The notes beneath the pieces are model-generated. The model did not search any database, was not told where the DNA came from, and saw only the letters and a list, made by a program, of their open reading frames with translations. The translations under genes were made by a program, and so were the position numbers. Shown piece by piece: positions 17,239 to 25,231 of a DNA stretch of 64,000 nt. The stretch is taken from contig JANQKE010000188.1 of the NCBI GenBank assembly GCA_028281265.1, forward strand, positions 83,712 to 147,711. The letters are read 5' to 3'. How positions within the stretch are numbered: the stretch's first letter is position 1; the number at the start of each line of letters is the position of its first letter. Source of the stretch: Alphaproteobacteria bacterium (GTDB lineage: Bacteria > Pseudomonadota > Alphaproteobacteria > DSM-16000 > Inquilinaceae).

Positions 17239-17607
17239 ATGGAAGAGCTGACGTTCGGGACCCTGATCGCCGTCTTCGAGGAGATGTTCGGGCGCGGCCT
17301 GTTCTGGCTGATGGTGGTCGTCGCCGCGGGGATCACGCTCGCCTATCTGTTCGTCCTGATCCGGGACCGGGCGGTCAACTGGCGCAAGTTCCTGCTCGCC
17401 CAGCTTTCGATGCCGGTGGGGGCGATCGCGGCGGTGGTGTTCGTCCAGGCCGTGACCCATTCCGGCTTTTCGGATGTGGGCGGACCGATCGATGTGATCG
17501 TCCTGCTGCTGGTCGCTGGTCTGGGCGCGGTCGGCATGGCGATCCTGGTCTACACGCTGGAATCGCTCATCGGCACCAAACGGACCCGCCCGGCGGGGCA
17601 TCGGTGA
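17239..17607 (+). CDS. Small membrane protein with three spans, probable partner of the SQR (possibly DUF5368)
   Basis: A 122-residue protein with three predicted membrane helices, at about 20-40, 52-73 and 83-107, and a basic C-terminal tail. It starts 13 bp after the SQR stop with a good GAGGAGG site, so the two are co-transcribed. Sequence and context recall DUF5368, which I remember as a small alphaproteobacterial membrane family, but I am not certain of that name. It might anchor the exported flavoprotein or pass electrons to the quinone pool. It carries no cofactor motif. Confidence 0.7.
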   Translation: MEELTFGTLIAVFEEMFGRGLFWLMVVVAAGITLAYLFVLIRDRAVNWRKFLLAQLSMPVGAIAAVVFVQAVTHSGFSDVGGPIDVIVLLLVAGLGAVGMAILVYTLESLIGTKRTRPAGHR

Positions 17608-17913
17608 CCGGCCGAAGCGAGGCTGCACCGCGCGGGTCATCGGCGTCTCGTACAAGGATGTGAGCGGTTGGCCTGGGTGTAGTGTGAACGCTGACCGCTA
17701 CGTGTCGTGCCCCGGCGTGACGTGCCTTGGACGGTGAACCGGGTTCCCCATGGGCGAGTGTTCACGAGAGTCCAGACCCGTCGGGGGACGATGCGTGGCG
17801 TCTGTGTCGCGTCATGTCCGTCTGTCGGGGCCCCATGCCGGTGGCGGACGGTACTGCCGGCGGACAGGGCTGCCGGCGATTGAGTGTCGATGCACATCAG
17901 GGTAAGGTCACGC
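17608..17913. other. Non-coding stretch before the first toxin-antitoxin module
   Basis: About 300 bp with no credible gene on either strand. Composition is less GC-rich than the flanking genes and stays so through 19330, which fits an acquired TA-gene island. I see no transposase, integrase or tRNA at its edges. Confidence 0.5.
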
Positions 17914-18177
17914 ATGATCACACGAGTCATTGCCCTACCCGAAACCCTGGACGCGTTTCTAGGAGACCAGGCAAAGGCCCGTGGCTTCGCGTCCACCGAA
18001 GACTATGTGCGTGACCTGATCGAACGGGAGCGGGATCGCGAGACCCTTCGCAGTGCGCTGTTGGCGGGGGCCGGCTCGCCTCAGATCGGCGAGGGCGATG
18101 GACAGTACATCGAAGGTCTTCGAAAGCGTGTCCATGGCACTGCCGGTGCGGGTCGGCGATCGTCCTCCGACACGTGA
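17914..18177 (+). CDS. ParD-like ribbon-helix-helix antitoxin
   Basis: An 87-residue protein with the ParD pattern: a short RHH N-terminus (MITRVIALPETLDAFLGDQA, then GFASTEDYVRDLIERERDR) and a flexible C-terminal tail for toxin binding. The ATG at 17914 follows an AGGTCA site and gives the normal N-terminus. Its TGA overlaps the GTG of the toxin gene by 4 bp. It should bind and inactivate the ParE-like partner and repress the operon. Confidence 0.82.
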   Translation: MITRVIALPETLDAFLGDQAKARGFASTEDYVRDLIERERDRETLRSALLAGAGSPQIGEGDGQYIEGLRKRVHGTAGAGRRSSSDT

Positions 18178-18512
18178 GTGATCGCTTCAAGCCGCTCATC
18201 CTCGGAGCGCAGGCAAGTGACGATATCGAAACGGCCGTCGATCACTATGTCACGGTCGCCGGAACGACTGTCGGGCTCGACTTCGTCGCTGCGGTGGAGA
18301 CCGCTTTTCTGCACATCCGTCGATATCCGGGGACCGGTTCTCGACGCTACGCAATCGAACTCGATCTTCCGGACCTGCGGAGCTGGCCCCTGTCACGCTT
18401 TCCTTACCTGCTCTTCTACAGGGAGCGGGAAGAGGCCGTGGATCTTTGGCGTTGCCTGCATGCCCGGACGGACATTCCCGGTCGGTTGAGGCCCCCTTCC
18501 GACTTCACCTGA
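18174..18512 (+). CDS. ParE/RelE-family toxin
   Basis: A 112-residue RelE/ParE superfamily protein. ParE-like features are the helix AQASDDIETAVDHYVTVAG, the segment FLHIRRYPGTGSRRYAI, and the late strand pair FPYLLFYREREEAVDLWRCL followed by HARTDIPG. The GTG start overlaps the antitoxin stop (18174-18177). ParE proteins poison DNA gyrase and RelE proteins cut mRNA. The sequence favours ParE because of the upstream ParD-like antitoxin. It appears intact. The 238 bp that follow (18513-18750) hold no gene I recognise. Confidence 0.82.
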   Translation: MSDRFKPLILGAQASDDIETAVDHYVTVAGTTVGLDFVAAVETAFLHIRRYPGTGSRRYAIELDLPDLRSWPLSRFPYLLFYREREEAVDLWRCLHARTDIPGRLRPPSDFT

Positions 18513-18750
18513 CAACGGCCTCGTCGTCCGCGGTTCCGGCGACAAAGACGTCCCACGCGAACTCAGGCGTGCAGGTTCGGCAGCTTATCGGTGACGGGCA
18601 AGGGCCGGTCGAAAACGACGCCGAGGGGACTGTTCGACACCTTGGAGAGCACGCCAGCGCACAACTCGGCGCGACCTTGGGCGGGCAGCTACGCTCCGAT
18701 CAGCCTCGCTCGAACACCTGCTCTGAGGATCGGAGGGTGGTTGGCTCCGG

Positions 18751-18951
18751 TCAGAGCGTACCGAGCCAGGGATCGATCACGTCGATCCCACACCCCTCGA
18801 AATCCCTTGCGTTGCCATAGAGCAATTCGGCTTCAGTGATGGCGGTCAGGTAGACGTCGGCACCGACCTGATCGCTGAGCCAGGCTTCGACGAGCGGCTC
18901 CGGCTCCGAGCGCATCAGTTCGGAGACAATGTTCGTATCCAGAATGATCAC
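18751..18951 (-). pseudogene. VapC/FitB PIN-domain toxin with in-frame internal deletion
   Basis: 66 codons from the GTG at 18951, about half the usual 135-140. The N-terminus IILDTNIVSELMRSEPEP and the strand TAITEAELLYG are normal for FitB-type PIN toxins. The next residues are NARDFEGCGIDVIDPW, which is the C-terminal signature of the same family. The central helices, roughly 65-75 residues with the third and fourth acidic metal ligands, are missing without a frameshift. The product therefore cannot form a complete PIN active site. The adjacent antitoxin is intact and ends 10 bp before this start. The frame was kept, so this is a deletion derivative and not an assembly frameshift. Confidence 0.8.
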
Positions 18952-18961
18952 GATGGCCGCA

Positions 18962-19204
18962 CTACTCGAAACAGGGCGGCTCGGGAACAGGCGCCCGTGG
19001 TGGCGTTTCGAGCGCGATCCCGTCGAGGGATGCCATCCGGGCGCGGATTGCCACGGCGAGGTTGGCGGGGCCAACTTCATCACCGACCACCGCCCTTAGG
19101 ATTTCCCGCGCTTCCTCTTCTATAGAGCGGCCATGCTCGGCGGCGCGAACGCGCAGGCGTTGGCTGAGATCTTCGTCAAGGTTGCGGATCGTGAGGCTGG
19201 TCAC
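18962..19204 (-). CDS. FitA-like ribbon-helix-helix antitoxin
   Basis: An 80-residue FitA/VapB-type antitoxin. The N-terminal RHH is TSLTIRNLDEDLSQRLRVRA, followed by AEHGRSIEEEAREILRAVVG, the standard FitA pattern. The C-terminal tail (ALETPPRAPVPEPPCFE) would wrap the toxin. A GTG at 19204 (or 19207) gives the family start, and the longer upstream frame has no similarity. It heads the operon that contains the deleted VapC. With the toxin truncated, it may now act only as a regulator or as an anti-addiction remnant. Confidence 0.8.
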   Translation of the reverse strand: MTSLTIRNLDEDLSQRLRVRAAEHGRSIEEEAREILRAVVGDEVGPANLAVAIRARMASLDGIALETPPRAPVPEPPCFE

Positions 19205-19330
19205 CACGTTCCTGCGTTCCGTCGGCGGCACGTCCACTTTAACCGGCTGGCGGAAGGCAATCCAACCGAACGTCGACCACGTGACTGGGTTGCGATGCCG
19301 GTACACCGCACGGACTATGGTCTGCGACCC

Positions 19331-20344
19331 TCACCAATGCACCATCGGCAGGCCGGCGACGGGGCTGCGGAAATACGGGATCGTGGTGCCGCGGAGCGAG
19401 CCGATATAGACCGTCCGCAGATCCGGGCCGCCGAAGGTGACCGAGGCGAACCACGGCGCGATGGCACCACCGCAGGCCAGCATCAGCTCCGGGGTCACCC
19501 GATCCTCGGCGAAGGCCCGCATCAGGGCCGCCGAGGCCTGCCGATCGTCGTCGTCAAGCAGGATGCGCAGCTCACCGTCGGGCGTGATCGCGAACACCCG
19601 GTCGGTCATCACATGGGTGCCCCAGAGATTGCCGAACGCATCGAACGCGATGCCGTCGATGAAGGCGCCGTGATCCTCGGGCCCGAAGGTCTGCCGCCGG
19701 CTCAGGGAGCCGTCCTCGGCGAGCTTGAGCCGGGTGATCCGGCGGCCGCAGGTCTCCACCACGTAGAGCCATTCCTCGGCCGCATCGAGCCGGACCTCGT
19801 TGGTGAAGGCGAACCCGTCGGCGACGACCCGGATGCGGCCGTCCTCCACCAGCGCCACATAGCCGTCGGCGACGGTCGGGCTGATCGCCGCCATCCAGTT
19901 CCGTATGGTGGTGGAGACGGTGAGCCACAGCCGGTCGCGGCGGTCTCGCAGGACGAAGTTGACCTTGCCGATCGGCCGGCCCTCGATCGTGTCGATCAAG
20001 ACCTCGGTCCGGCCGTCCCGGGTCATCCGCTCCAGGCAATCGGTGCCGAAATTGGAGATGTAGAGGCTGCCGTCGGCGGCGAAGGCCAGCCCGTTCGGCA
20101 AGGTGCCTTCAGTGAAGCGGGTGGCGTCGTCGGCCGCCCCGGCGAAGGCCCGGGCGTGGCTCCGGGTGATGACGCGCTGGCTGCCGTCGGGCCGGATATG
20201 GACCACCCCGCCCCGGGCGTCGGCCGTCCACAGGCTGCCGTCGCGTTCGGCCAGGATGCATTCCGGCCGCTGCAGATCCTGGCCGATATGGCGGATCTGC
20301 GCGGTGTCGACGGTAAAGCCGTCGAGCGGGTTCCCGGCCGCCAT
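19331..20344 (-). CDS. SMP-30/gluconolactonase/LRE family protein
   Basis: A 337-residue six-bladed beta-propeller of the SMP-30/gluconolactonase family. Typical blade motifs are PECILAERDGSLWTADARGG, LPNGLAFAADGSLYISNFG, FTNEVRLDAAEEWLYVVET and IDGIAFDAFGNLWGTHV, which carry the Glu, Asn and Asp residues that bind the divalent metal. The family hydrolyses sugar or other lactones. The ATG at 20344 is used here. A GTG at 20350 in the same frame overlaps the preceding osmC TGA by 4 bp and is an equally good, coupled start. It is the last gene of the leftward catabolic block, so it may open a lactone intermediate. Confidence 0.82.
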   Translation of the reverse strand: MAAGNPLDGFTVDTAQIRHIGQDLQRPECILAERDGSLWTADARGGVVHIRPDGSQRVITRSHARAFAGAADDATRFTEGTLPNGLAFAADGSLYISNFGTDCLERMTRDGRTEVLIDTIEGRPIGKVNFVLRDRRDRLWLTVSTTIRNWMAAISPTVADGYVALVEDGRIRVVADGFAFTNEVRLDAAEEWLYVVETCGRRITRLKLAEDGSLSRRQTFGPEDHGAFIDGIAFDAFGNLWGTHVMTDRVFAITPDGELRILLDDDDRQASAALMRAFAEDRVTPELMLACGGAIAPWFASVTFGGPDLRTVYIGSLRGTTIPYFRSPVAGLPMVHW

Positions 20345-20346
20345 GC

Positions 20347-20841
20347 TCACACGTCCGTCCACCCGTCGGCGGTCTTCAGCCGGTGGGTGATGACGTTGGC
20401 CCGCCCGAGGGTCTGCTCGAGGAAGCAGCCGCGCTTGGCCGCGGCGATCAGCTCCTTGACCCGCGTCTCGTCGGCATCGCTGTCGAGGGTGATGTCGAGC
20501 TCGAACCCCTTGGGGGCGGTGCTGTAGAGCTTGTTCGGCTCCGGCGTCCATTCCCAGCGGATGCGGGCGTCGACCTGGAGAGCGTGGACCGTGATCCTAA
20601 GGCGCTTGGCGAAGGCGCGGATCTGGGTCATCAGGCAGCCGACCAGCCCGCCGACGAACAGGGCGAGCGGCGGCGGGGCGGTGGCGTCGCCGCCGTGGAA
20701 CGGACCCTCGTCCGTGGCCAGGGTGAACGTCTCCGCCCACGGCTTGACCATGCGCACGTCGAGATCGTTGCGCATCTTGCCGGTGGCCGTACCGGTGCAG
20801 TCGAAGCGCACCTCGGTCTTGGTGTCGGGCTGGTCGACCAT
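20347..20841 (-). CDS. OsmC family protein
   Basis: A 164-residue OsmC/Ohr-fold protein. The two reactive cysteines are Cys69 (VGGLVGCLMTQIRA) and Cys139 (AAKRGCFLEQTLGRAN). Such proteins reduce peroxides with thiols, but OsmC-like domains within catabolic clusters may have other roles. A clear AGGAGG site lies before the ATG at 20841. It is downstream of the BKACE gene by 26 bp and overlaps the alternative GTG of the lactonase, so all three should be on one mRNA. Confidence 0.85.
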   Translation of the reverse strand: MVDQPDTKTEVRFDCTGTATGKMRNDLDVRMVKPWAETFTLATDEGPFHGGDATAPPPLALFVGGLVGCLMTQIRAFAKRLRITVHALQVDARIRWEWTPEPNKLYSTAPKGFELDITLDSDADETRVKELIAAAKRGCFLEQTLGRANVITHRLKTADGWTDV

Positions 20842-20867
20842 GCTCGCAATACCTCCTCGTGCGGGGA

Positions 20868-21806
20868 TCAGAACCTGACCAGGTCGCCGCCCTTGAGCGC
20901 GAGCAGGGCGCGCGCTTCGGCGGGGGTGGCGACGGCCTGGTCCAGCGCTTCGATGATGGTGCGGATCTTCTCCACCTGCTGGGCGTTGCTCTCGGCCATC
21001 CTGCCCGGGCCGATATAGAGGCTGTCCTCCAGCCCCACCCGGACATGGCCGCCCATCACCACGGCCTGGGTCAGGCTCGGCATCTGGTGCCGTCCGGCGG
21101 CCAGCACCGACCAGACATAGTCGTCGCCGAACAGCCGGTCGGCGGTCCGCTTCATGAACACCACGTTCTCCGGATCGGGGCCGATCCCGCCCAGGATGCC
21201 GAAGATCGTCTGGATCATGATCGGCGGCCTGATCAGGCCGCGGTCGACGAAATGGGCGAGATTGTAGAGGTGGCCGATATCGTAGCACTCGAACTCGAAC
21301 CGCGTGCCGCAGCCCTCTCCCAGATGCGTGAGGATGTACTCGATATCCTTGAAGGTATTGCGGAAGATGAAGTCATCGGTGCCGCGCAGGTACGGCTCCT
21401 CCCAATCGAACTTCCACTGCTTGAACTTGTCGGCGGCCGGGAAGATGCCGAAGTTCATCGAGCCCATGTTGCAGGAGCACATCTCCGGCTCGGCCTTCAG
21501 CGGGGCGGCCAGGCGTTCCTCGACGGTCATGTTGAGCCCGCCGCCGGTGGTGATGTTGAGCACCGCATCGGTCGACTGCTTGATCACCGGCAGGAACTGC
21601 ATGAACACGTCCGGGTCCGGGGTCGGCTTGCCGGTCTCGGGGTCGCGGGCGTGCAGGTGCAGGATCGAGGCGCCGGCCTCCGCCGCGTCGATCGCCTGGC
21701 GGGCGATGTCCTGCGGAGTGTAGGGCAGGGCATCCGACATGGTCGGGGTGTGGATGCCGCCGGTGACGGCACAGGTGATGATCACCTTGCGGGGGGGCTT
21801 CGCCAT
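20868..21806 (-). CDS. BKACE family beta-keto acid cleavage enzyme
   Basis: A 312-residue TIM-barrel enzyme of the BKACE (DUF849) family. The zinc site starts with His50 and His52 in ILHLHARDPETGK, and the N-terminus KVIITCAVTGGIHTP is characteristic. Further family blocks are MCSCNMGSMNFG and VRVGLEDSLYI. Known members condense a beta-keto acid with acetyl-CoA to give acetoacetate and a new CoA ester. The substrate side chain varies with active-site residues that I cannot assign safely. It lies in an operon with OsmC and the lactonase, which points to breakdown of an organic acid. Confidence 0.9.
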   Translation of the reverse strand: MAKPPRKVIITCAVTGGIHTPTMSDALPYTPQDIARQAIDAAEAGASILHLHARDPETGKPTPDPDVFMQFLPVIKQSTDAVLNITTGGGLNMTVEERLAAPLKAEPEMCSCNMGSMNFGIFPAADKFKQWKFDWEEPYLRGTDDFIFRNTFKDIEYILTHLGEGCGTRFEFECYDIGHLYNLAHFVDRGLIRPPIMIQTIFGILGGIGPDPENVVFMKRTADRLFGDDYVWSVLAAGRHQMPSLTQAVVMGGHVRVGLEDSLYIGPGRMAESNAQQVEKIRTIIEALDQAVATPAEARALLALKGGDLVRF

Positions 21807-21876
21807 GGCGTGGGTCCTCGGACGGAACGGGAAGGAGGGTGAATTGGGCTGGCCAACGGGCGGTCGCGCGGCCCGG

Positions 21877-22167
21877 TCAGAACCGGTCGGGCCAGGCTCG
21901 GGCCGCGTGCAGCGCCGCCAGCACCTGCACCGCGTCGCCGCGCATGCGGGAGGCCAGGATGTATCGGGTCCCGGGTACGACCCATTCCCGGGTCCCGGCG
22001 ACCCGACCGGCGCGGCCGATCTCCGGATAGGTGGTCAGCAGACGCGACGCCTCGAACAGCCGCAGCACCAGGCGATGGGCGGCGTCCGGGTCGTCGGCAC
22101 CGACATGGTCGTGGATCGCTTGCAGGTCGTCGCGCGCGCGCACCAACCATGCAAGGCGCAAGGCCAT
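21877..22167 (-). CDS. RelE/ParE-family toxin (third TA module)
   Basis: A 96-residue RelE/ParE superfamily protein: RLAWLVRARDDLQAIHDHVG, then ASRLLTTYPEIGRAGRVAG and the late strands TREWVVPGTRYILASRMRG, then AVQVLAALHAARAWP. The ATG at 22167 follows the antitoxin stop by 5 bp. It looks intact. The module sits between the cyclase and BKACE genes of a catabolic block, all on one strand. It may have inserted into an existing operon. Confidence 0.82.
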   Translation of the reverse strand: MALRLAWLVRARDDLQAIHDHVGADDPDAAHRLVLRLFEASRLLTTYPEIGRAGRVAGTREWVVPGTRYILASRMRGDAVQVLAALHAARAWPDRF

Positions 22168-22172
22168 CCGGA

Positions 22173-22427
22173 TCAGGGAGCCACGGGTAAGCGTGTGCGG
22201 TCGCGGACCCAGGCCGCCATGGCCTCGTCGTCCAGGAACGGCCCGCCGGCATCGGCGGCGGCGACCGCCCGTTCGATGTGCCGCACCTGCCCGTCCTGAA
22301 CGGCCACGAAGGCGGCAAGGGCTTCCTCCATGACGGCGACTCGATCCACGCCCCGGTCGGCCGCAATCCGGTCGATCGCGTCGAGCGTGCCTTGCGGGAT
22401 CGGCAGAGTGACGGTCGGATCGGACAT
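22173..22427 (-). CDS. Ribbon-helix-helix antitoxin (CopG/ParD-like)
   Basis: An 84-residue protein starting MSDPTVTLPIPQGTLDAIDR, with a predicted RHH fold and the C-terminal segment FLDDEAMAAWVRDRTRLP, which is typical of antitoxins paired with small RelE/ParE toxins. The toxin gene starts 5 bp downstream. It should neutralise that toxin and autoregulate. Confidence 0.78.
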   Translation of the reverse strand: MSDPTVTLPIPQGTLDAIDRIAADRGVDRVAVMEEALAAFVAVQDGQVRHIERAVAAADAGGPFLDDEAMAAWVRDRTRLPVAP

Positions 22428-22549
22428 CGCAGCAGCGGGGCGTCGGGCGTGAACGGCACACCGACGCTATCACGGCCTCGACGTTCCGGCCAAACACCGA
22501 TGGTGGCCGGGCGGCGGGCGTGTGCGGGAGGGGCGGCTGTCCGCATCGC

Positions 22550-23323
22550 TCAATCCAGGATGGCGACGGCGCGGGTGAAGCCGGCCGACGCCGCCTTGAT
22601 CTTGAACGGGAAGCAGGACAGCGTGAAACCGGTCGCCGGGAGCCGATCGAGATTGGTCAGCTTCTCGATCTGGCAGTAGCCGATGTCGCGGCCGGCCTTG
22701 TGCCCCTCCCAGATGATCGAGGAGTCGCGGGTGTCCTGCCAGCGCTTGGCGGTGTGGATGAACGGCGCGTCCCAGGACCAGGCGTCGGTGCCGACCACGC
22801 GCACGCCGCGTTCGGTCAGGTAGAGCGTCGCCTCTCGGCCCATGCCGCAGCCCTTGGTGAGGTAGTCCGGCTGGCCGTAGGCCGCCCCGGCGCTGGTGTT
22901 GACCACGACGATGTCCAGCGGCCGGAGCCGATGGCCCACCCGGGCCAGCTCGGCCTCCAGATCGGCGGCTGTGACCAGGTAGCCGTCGGCGAAATGGCGG
23001 AAATCGAGCTTCACGCCCGGGGCGTAGAACCACTCCAGCGGCACCTCGTCGATCCGCAAGGCCGGTTTGCCGCCGTCCTGGGTCGAGGCGTAGTGGTAGG
23101 GCGCATCGACATGGGTGCCGTTGTGGGTCTGGATCTTGAGTTTCTCGATCGCCCAGCCTTCCCCGTCGGGGAGCTGGTCCGGCGTCATCCCGGGGAAGAA
23201 CTTCACGACATCCGGGGCGGACTGCCTGTGGTCGATATACTCGATCTCCGGGGTGTAGCCGGGCGGGTCCGAGGCGATGTCGGCCTCCAGCGAGACCGAA
23301 AGGTCGATGAAGCAGCGGGCCAT
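22550..23323 (-). CDS. Cyclase family protein (kynurenine-formamidase-like metal hydrolase)
   Basis: A 257-residue member of the cyclase/KynB fold. The metal-binding signature HxGTHxDxPxH is present at 67-77 (HNGTHVDAPYH), preceded by IEKLKIQT. The family includes arylformamidases, isatin hydrolases and other amide or lactam hydrolases. The protein starts 27 bp after the TRAP large permease stop, so it should be co-transcribed and act on the imported compound or an early intermediate. No tryptophan-pathway genes are nearby, so I do not call it kynB. Confidence 0.85.
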   Translation of the reverse strand: MARCFIDLSVSLEADIASDPPGYTPEIEYIDHRQSAPDVVKFFPGMTPDQLPDGEGWAIEKLKIQTHNGTHVDAPYHYASTQDGGKPALRIDEVPLEWFYAPGVKLDFRHFADGYLVTAADLEAELARVGHRLRPLDIVVVNTSAGAAYGQPDYLTKGCGMGREATLYLTERGVRVVGTDAWSWDAPFIHTAKRWQDTRDSSIIWEGHKAGRDIGYCQIEKLTNLDRLPATGFTLSCFPFKIKAASAGFTRAVAILD

Positions 23324-23350
23324 GGCGGCCTCTCCCTCCAGAAGAAGGCT

Positions 23351-24655
23351 CTACAGCAGACCGGTGGCCAGGCCCGGAAAGGCCACCACCAGGGTCAACA
23401 CGAACAGCATGACCAGCGCGAACGGCGCGGCACCGGCGAAGATGTCGCCGAGCGACACGTCCATGTCCGACAGGGTGCCCTTGATCACGAACACCGACAG
23501 GCCCAGCGGCGGGGTCAGAAGCCCGATCTCCACCGCCAGAACGGTGATGATGCCGAACCAGACCAGATCCAGACCCAGGGCCTGGGCGATCGGCAACGCC
23601 AGCGGCAGGACGATCAGCATGATCGAGGACGCGTCCAGGATCGTCCCCATCACGATCAGCAGCAGCACATAGGCGGCGATGAAGCCGTAGATCCCGATCT
23701 CGGCAGCGATGATCCATTCGGTCACGGCCGTCGGCAGGCCGCTCATCGACAGCATGCGGCTGTACATGGTCGCCGCGACGATCAGGAAGCAGATCGACGC
23801 GGTGATGTGGCCGGTCTCGATCGTGACCTTCCACAGGCCCCTGAGCGGCAGCCGGCGCTTGGCGACGGCGAGCACGATCGCCCCCAGGGCGCCGACCGCA
23901 CCGGCCTCGGTCGGGGTGAACAGCCCGCCATAGATCCCGCCCAGGACCAGGGCGATCAGGAGCGCGATCGGGGCGACCTTGGCGGCCAGGCCGAAGGCGG
24001 TGTCCTCGCCCGGATCCGCGGGCACGGCGCGGCCGGTGAAGCCCGGCAGCCGGGTCGCCAGCAGCCAGATCATGACGCTGAACGCGGCCGCCAGGACCAG
24101 GCCCGGCAGCACGCCGGCGATGAACAGGTCGCCGACCGACTGCTCCGACAGGACCGCATAGAGGATCAGCAGCAGCGAGGGCGGGATCAGCATCCCCAGG
24201 ACCGAGGAGCCGGCGACCACCCCGGTCGCGAACCGCTTGGTGTGGCCGACGCGCAGCATCTCCGGCACCGCGACCCGGGCGAACACGGCCGCCGAGGCGA
24301 TCGAGATGCCGGTGATCGCCGCGAACAGGGTGTTGGCCCCGACGGTCGCGATCCCCAGGCCGCCCTTGATCCGGCCGAAGGCGCGGTTGGCGACGTCGAA
24401 CGTGTCCCGGCCGATCTGGGCCTGGCTCACCACCAGGCCCATCAGCACGAACAGCGGCACCACGCCGAAGATGTAGGAGCTGATGCTGTCGTTGATCGAC
24501 AGGGAGAGCAGGCGGCCGGCCAGAACCGGGCTGTCCCGCATCAGCCACACGCCGATGAACGAGGTCAGCGCCAACGCGATGGAGACGTGCAGGCCGGCAT
24601 AGACCAGTGCGACCATCACCGCCAGCGAGCCGATGCCGATCTCAAGCCCGGTCAT
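23351..24655 (-). CDS. TRAP transporter large permease (DctM)
   Basis: A 434-residue membrane protein of the DctM type with about 12-13 spans, starting MTGLEIGIGSLAVMVALVYA. Typical parts are SSVLGMLIPPSLLLILYAVL and LTPPLGLSVFVIKGT. It carries out sodium-driven uptake of an organic acid delivered by DctP. The start overlaps the end of the small permease gene by 14 bp. The substrate is not known, though TRAP systems mainly take up carboxylates. Confidence 0.92.
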   Translation of the reverse strand: MTGLEIGIGSLAVMVALVYAGLHVSIALALTSFIGVWLMRDSPVLAGRLLSLSINDSISSYIFGVVPLFVLMGLVVSQAQIGRDTFDVANRAFGRIKGGLGIATVGANTLFAAITGISIASAAVFARVAVPEMLRVGHTKRFATGVVAGSSVLGMLIPPSLLLILYAVLSEQSVGDLFIAGVLPGLVLAAAFSVMIWLLATRLPGFTGRAVPADPGEDTAFGLAAKVAPIALLIALVLGGIYGGLFTPTEAGAVGALGAIVLAVAKRRLPLRGLWKVTIETGHITASICFLIVAATMYSRMLSMSGLPTAVTEWIIAAEIGIYGFIAAYVLLLIVMGTILDASSIMLIVLPLALPIAQALGLDLVWFGIITVLAVEIGLLTPPLGLSVFVIKGTLSDMDVSLGDIFAGAAPFALVMLFVLTLVVAFPGLATGLL

Positions 24656-25205
24656 TCGGCCCTCCGGTGATCGCCCGGGCGACGAGCAGGAGCGCGCGCA
24701 TCGCGAAGGTCAGCAGCATCGCCGCCCCGCCGACCACCACGATCAGATTGATCGGCCAGGTCGGGGCGGTGAAGTTGCCGACGGCGCCGACGAACTCGCC
24801 CCGCGCCACCGACCGTTCGTAGATCGACCAGGCCGAGGTGAGGACGATCCCCATCATCACCGCTCCGGTGGCGTGGAACGCCGCGTCGATGCCGTCGGCC
24901 AGCCGGGGCAGGCGCCGGCGGACGGCCCCCAGGATCGCGTCCGAGCGGGTGAGCCGTCCGACGCTCAGCGTGTTGGCGAGCTGCAGGAACACGATGCCGA
25001 GGATCGACAGCGACACCATTTCCGGCACCCCGTTGATCGGGTTGCCGAAGGCCCCGCGGCCGACGACGTCGGCATTGATCAGCAGCATCAGCGCCAGGAT
25101 CCACGCCGTCCCCACCGCGTTCATCGCCGAGGTGGCGGCGTCGAGCAGGCGGGCGGCCCCGTCGAGGGGCCGCCAGCCGCAGCGCAACCGGTCCGCACCG
25201 GCCAT
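24642..25205 (-). CDS. TRAP transporter small permease (DctQ)
   Basis: A 187-residue protein with four predicted spans. The DctQ core includes AWILALMLLINADVVGRGAF and VPEMVSLSILGIVFLQLANT. A good AGGAGG site precedes the ATG at 25205, and the longer frame upstream is not conserved. It should pair with DctM in the membrane. It is placed between dctP (26 bp away) and dctM (14-bp overlap), the standard P-Q-M order. Confidence 0.88.
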   Translation of the reverse strand: MAGADRLRCGWRPLDGAARLLDAATSAMNAVGTAWILALMLLINADVVGRGAFGNPINGVPEMVSLSILGIVFLQLANTLSVGRLTRSDAILGAVRRRLPRLADGIDAAFHATGAVMMGIVLTSAWSIYERSVARGEFVGAVGNFTAPTWPINLIVVVGGAAMLLTFAMRALLLVARAITGGPNDRA

Positions 25206-25231
25206 GATGGCGCCTCCTGCCCGCCGGATCC

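Noticed and set aside
18513..18750. Possible remnant gene between the ParE toxin and the deleted VapC
   Set aside because: Translations in all frames show no recognisable domain.
22470..24548. 692-codon open frame on the minus strand overlapping the TRAP permease and cyclase genes
   Set aside because: It is a shadow in another frame of dctM and the cyclase and has no domain. The overlapping real genes show full family motifs.
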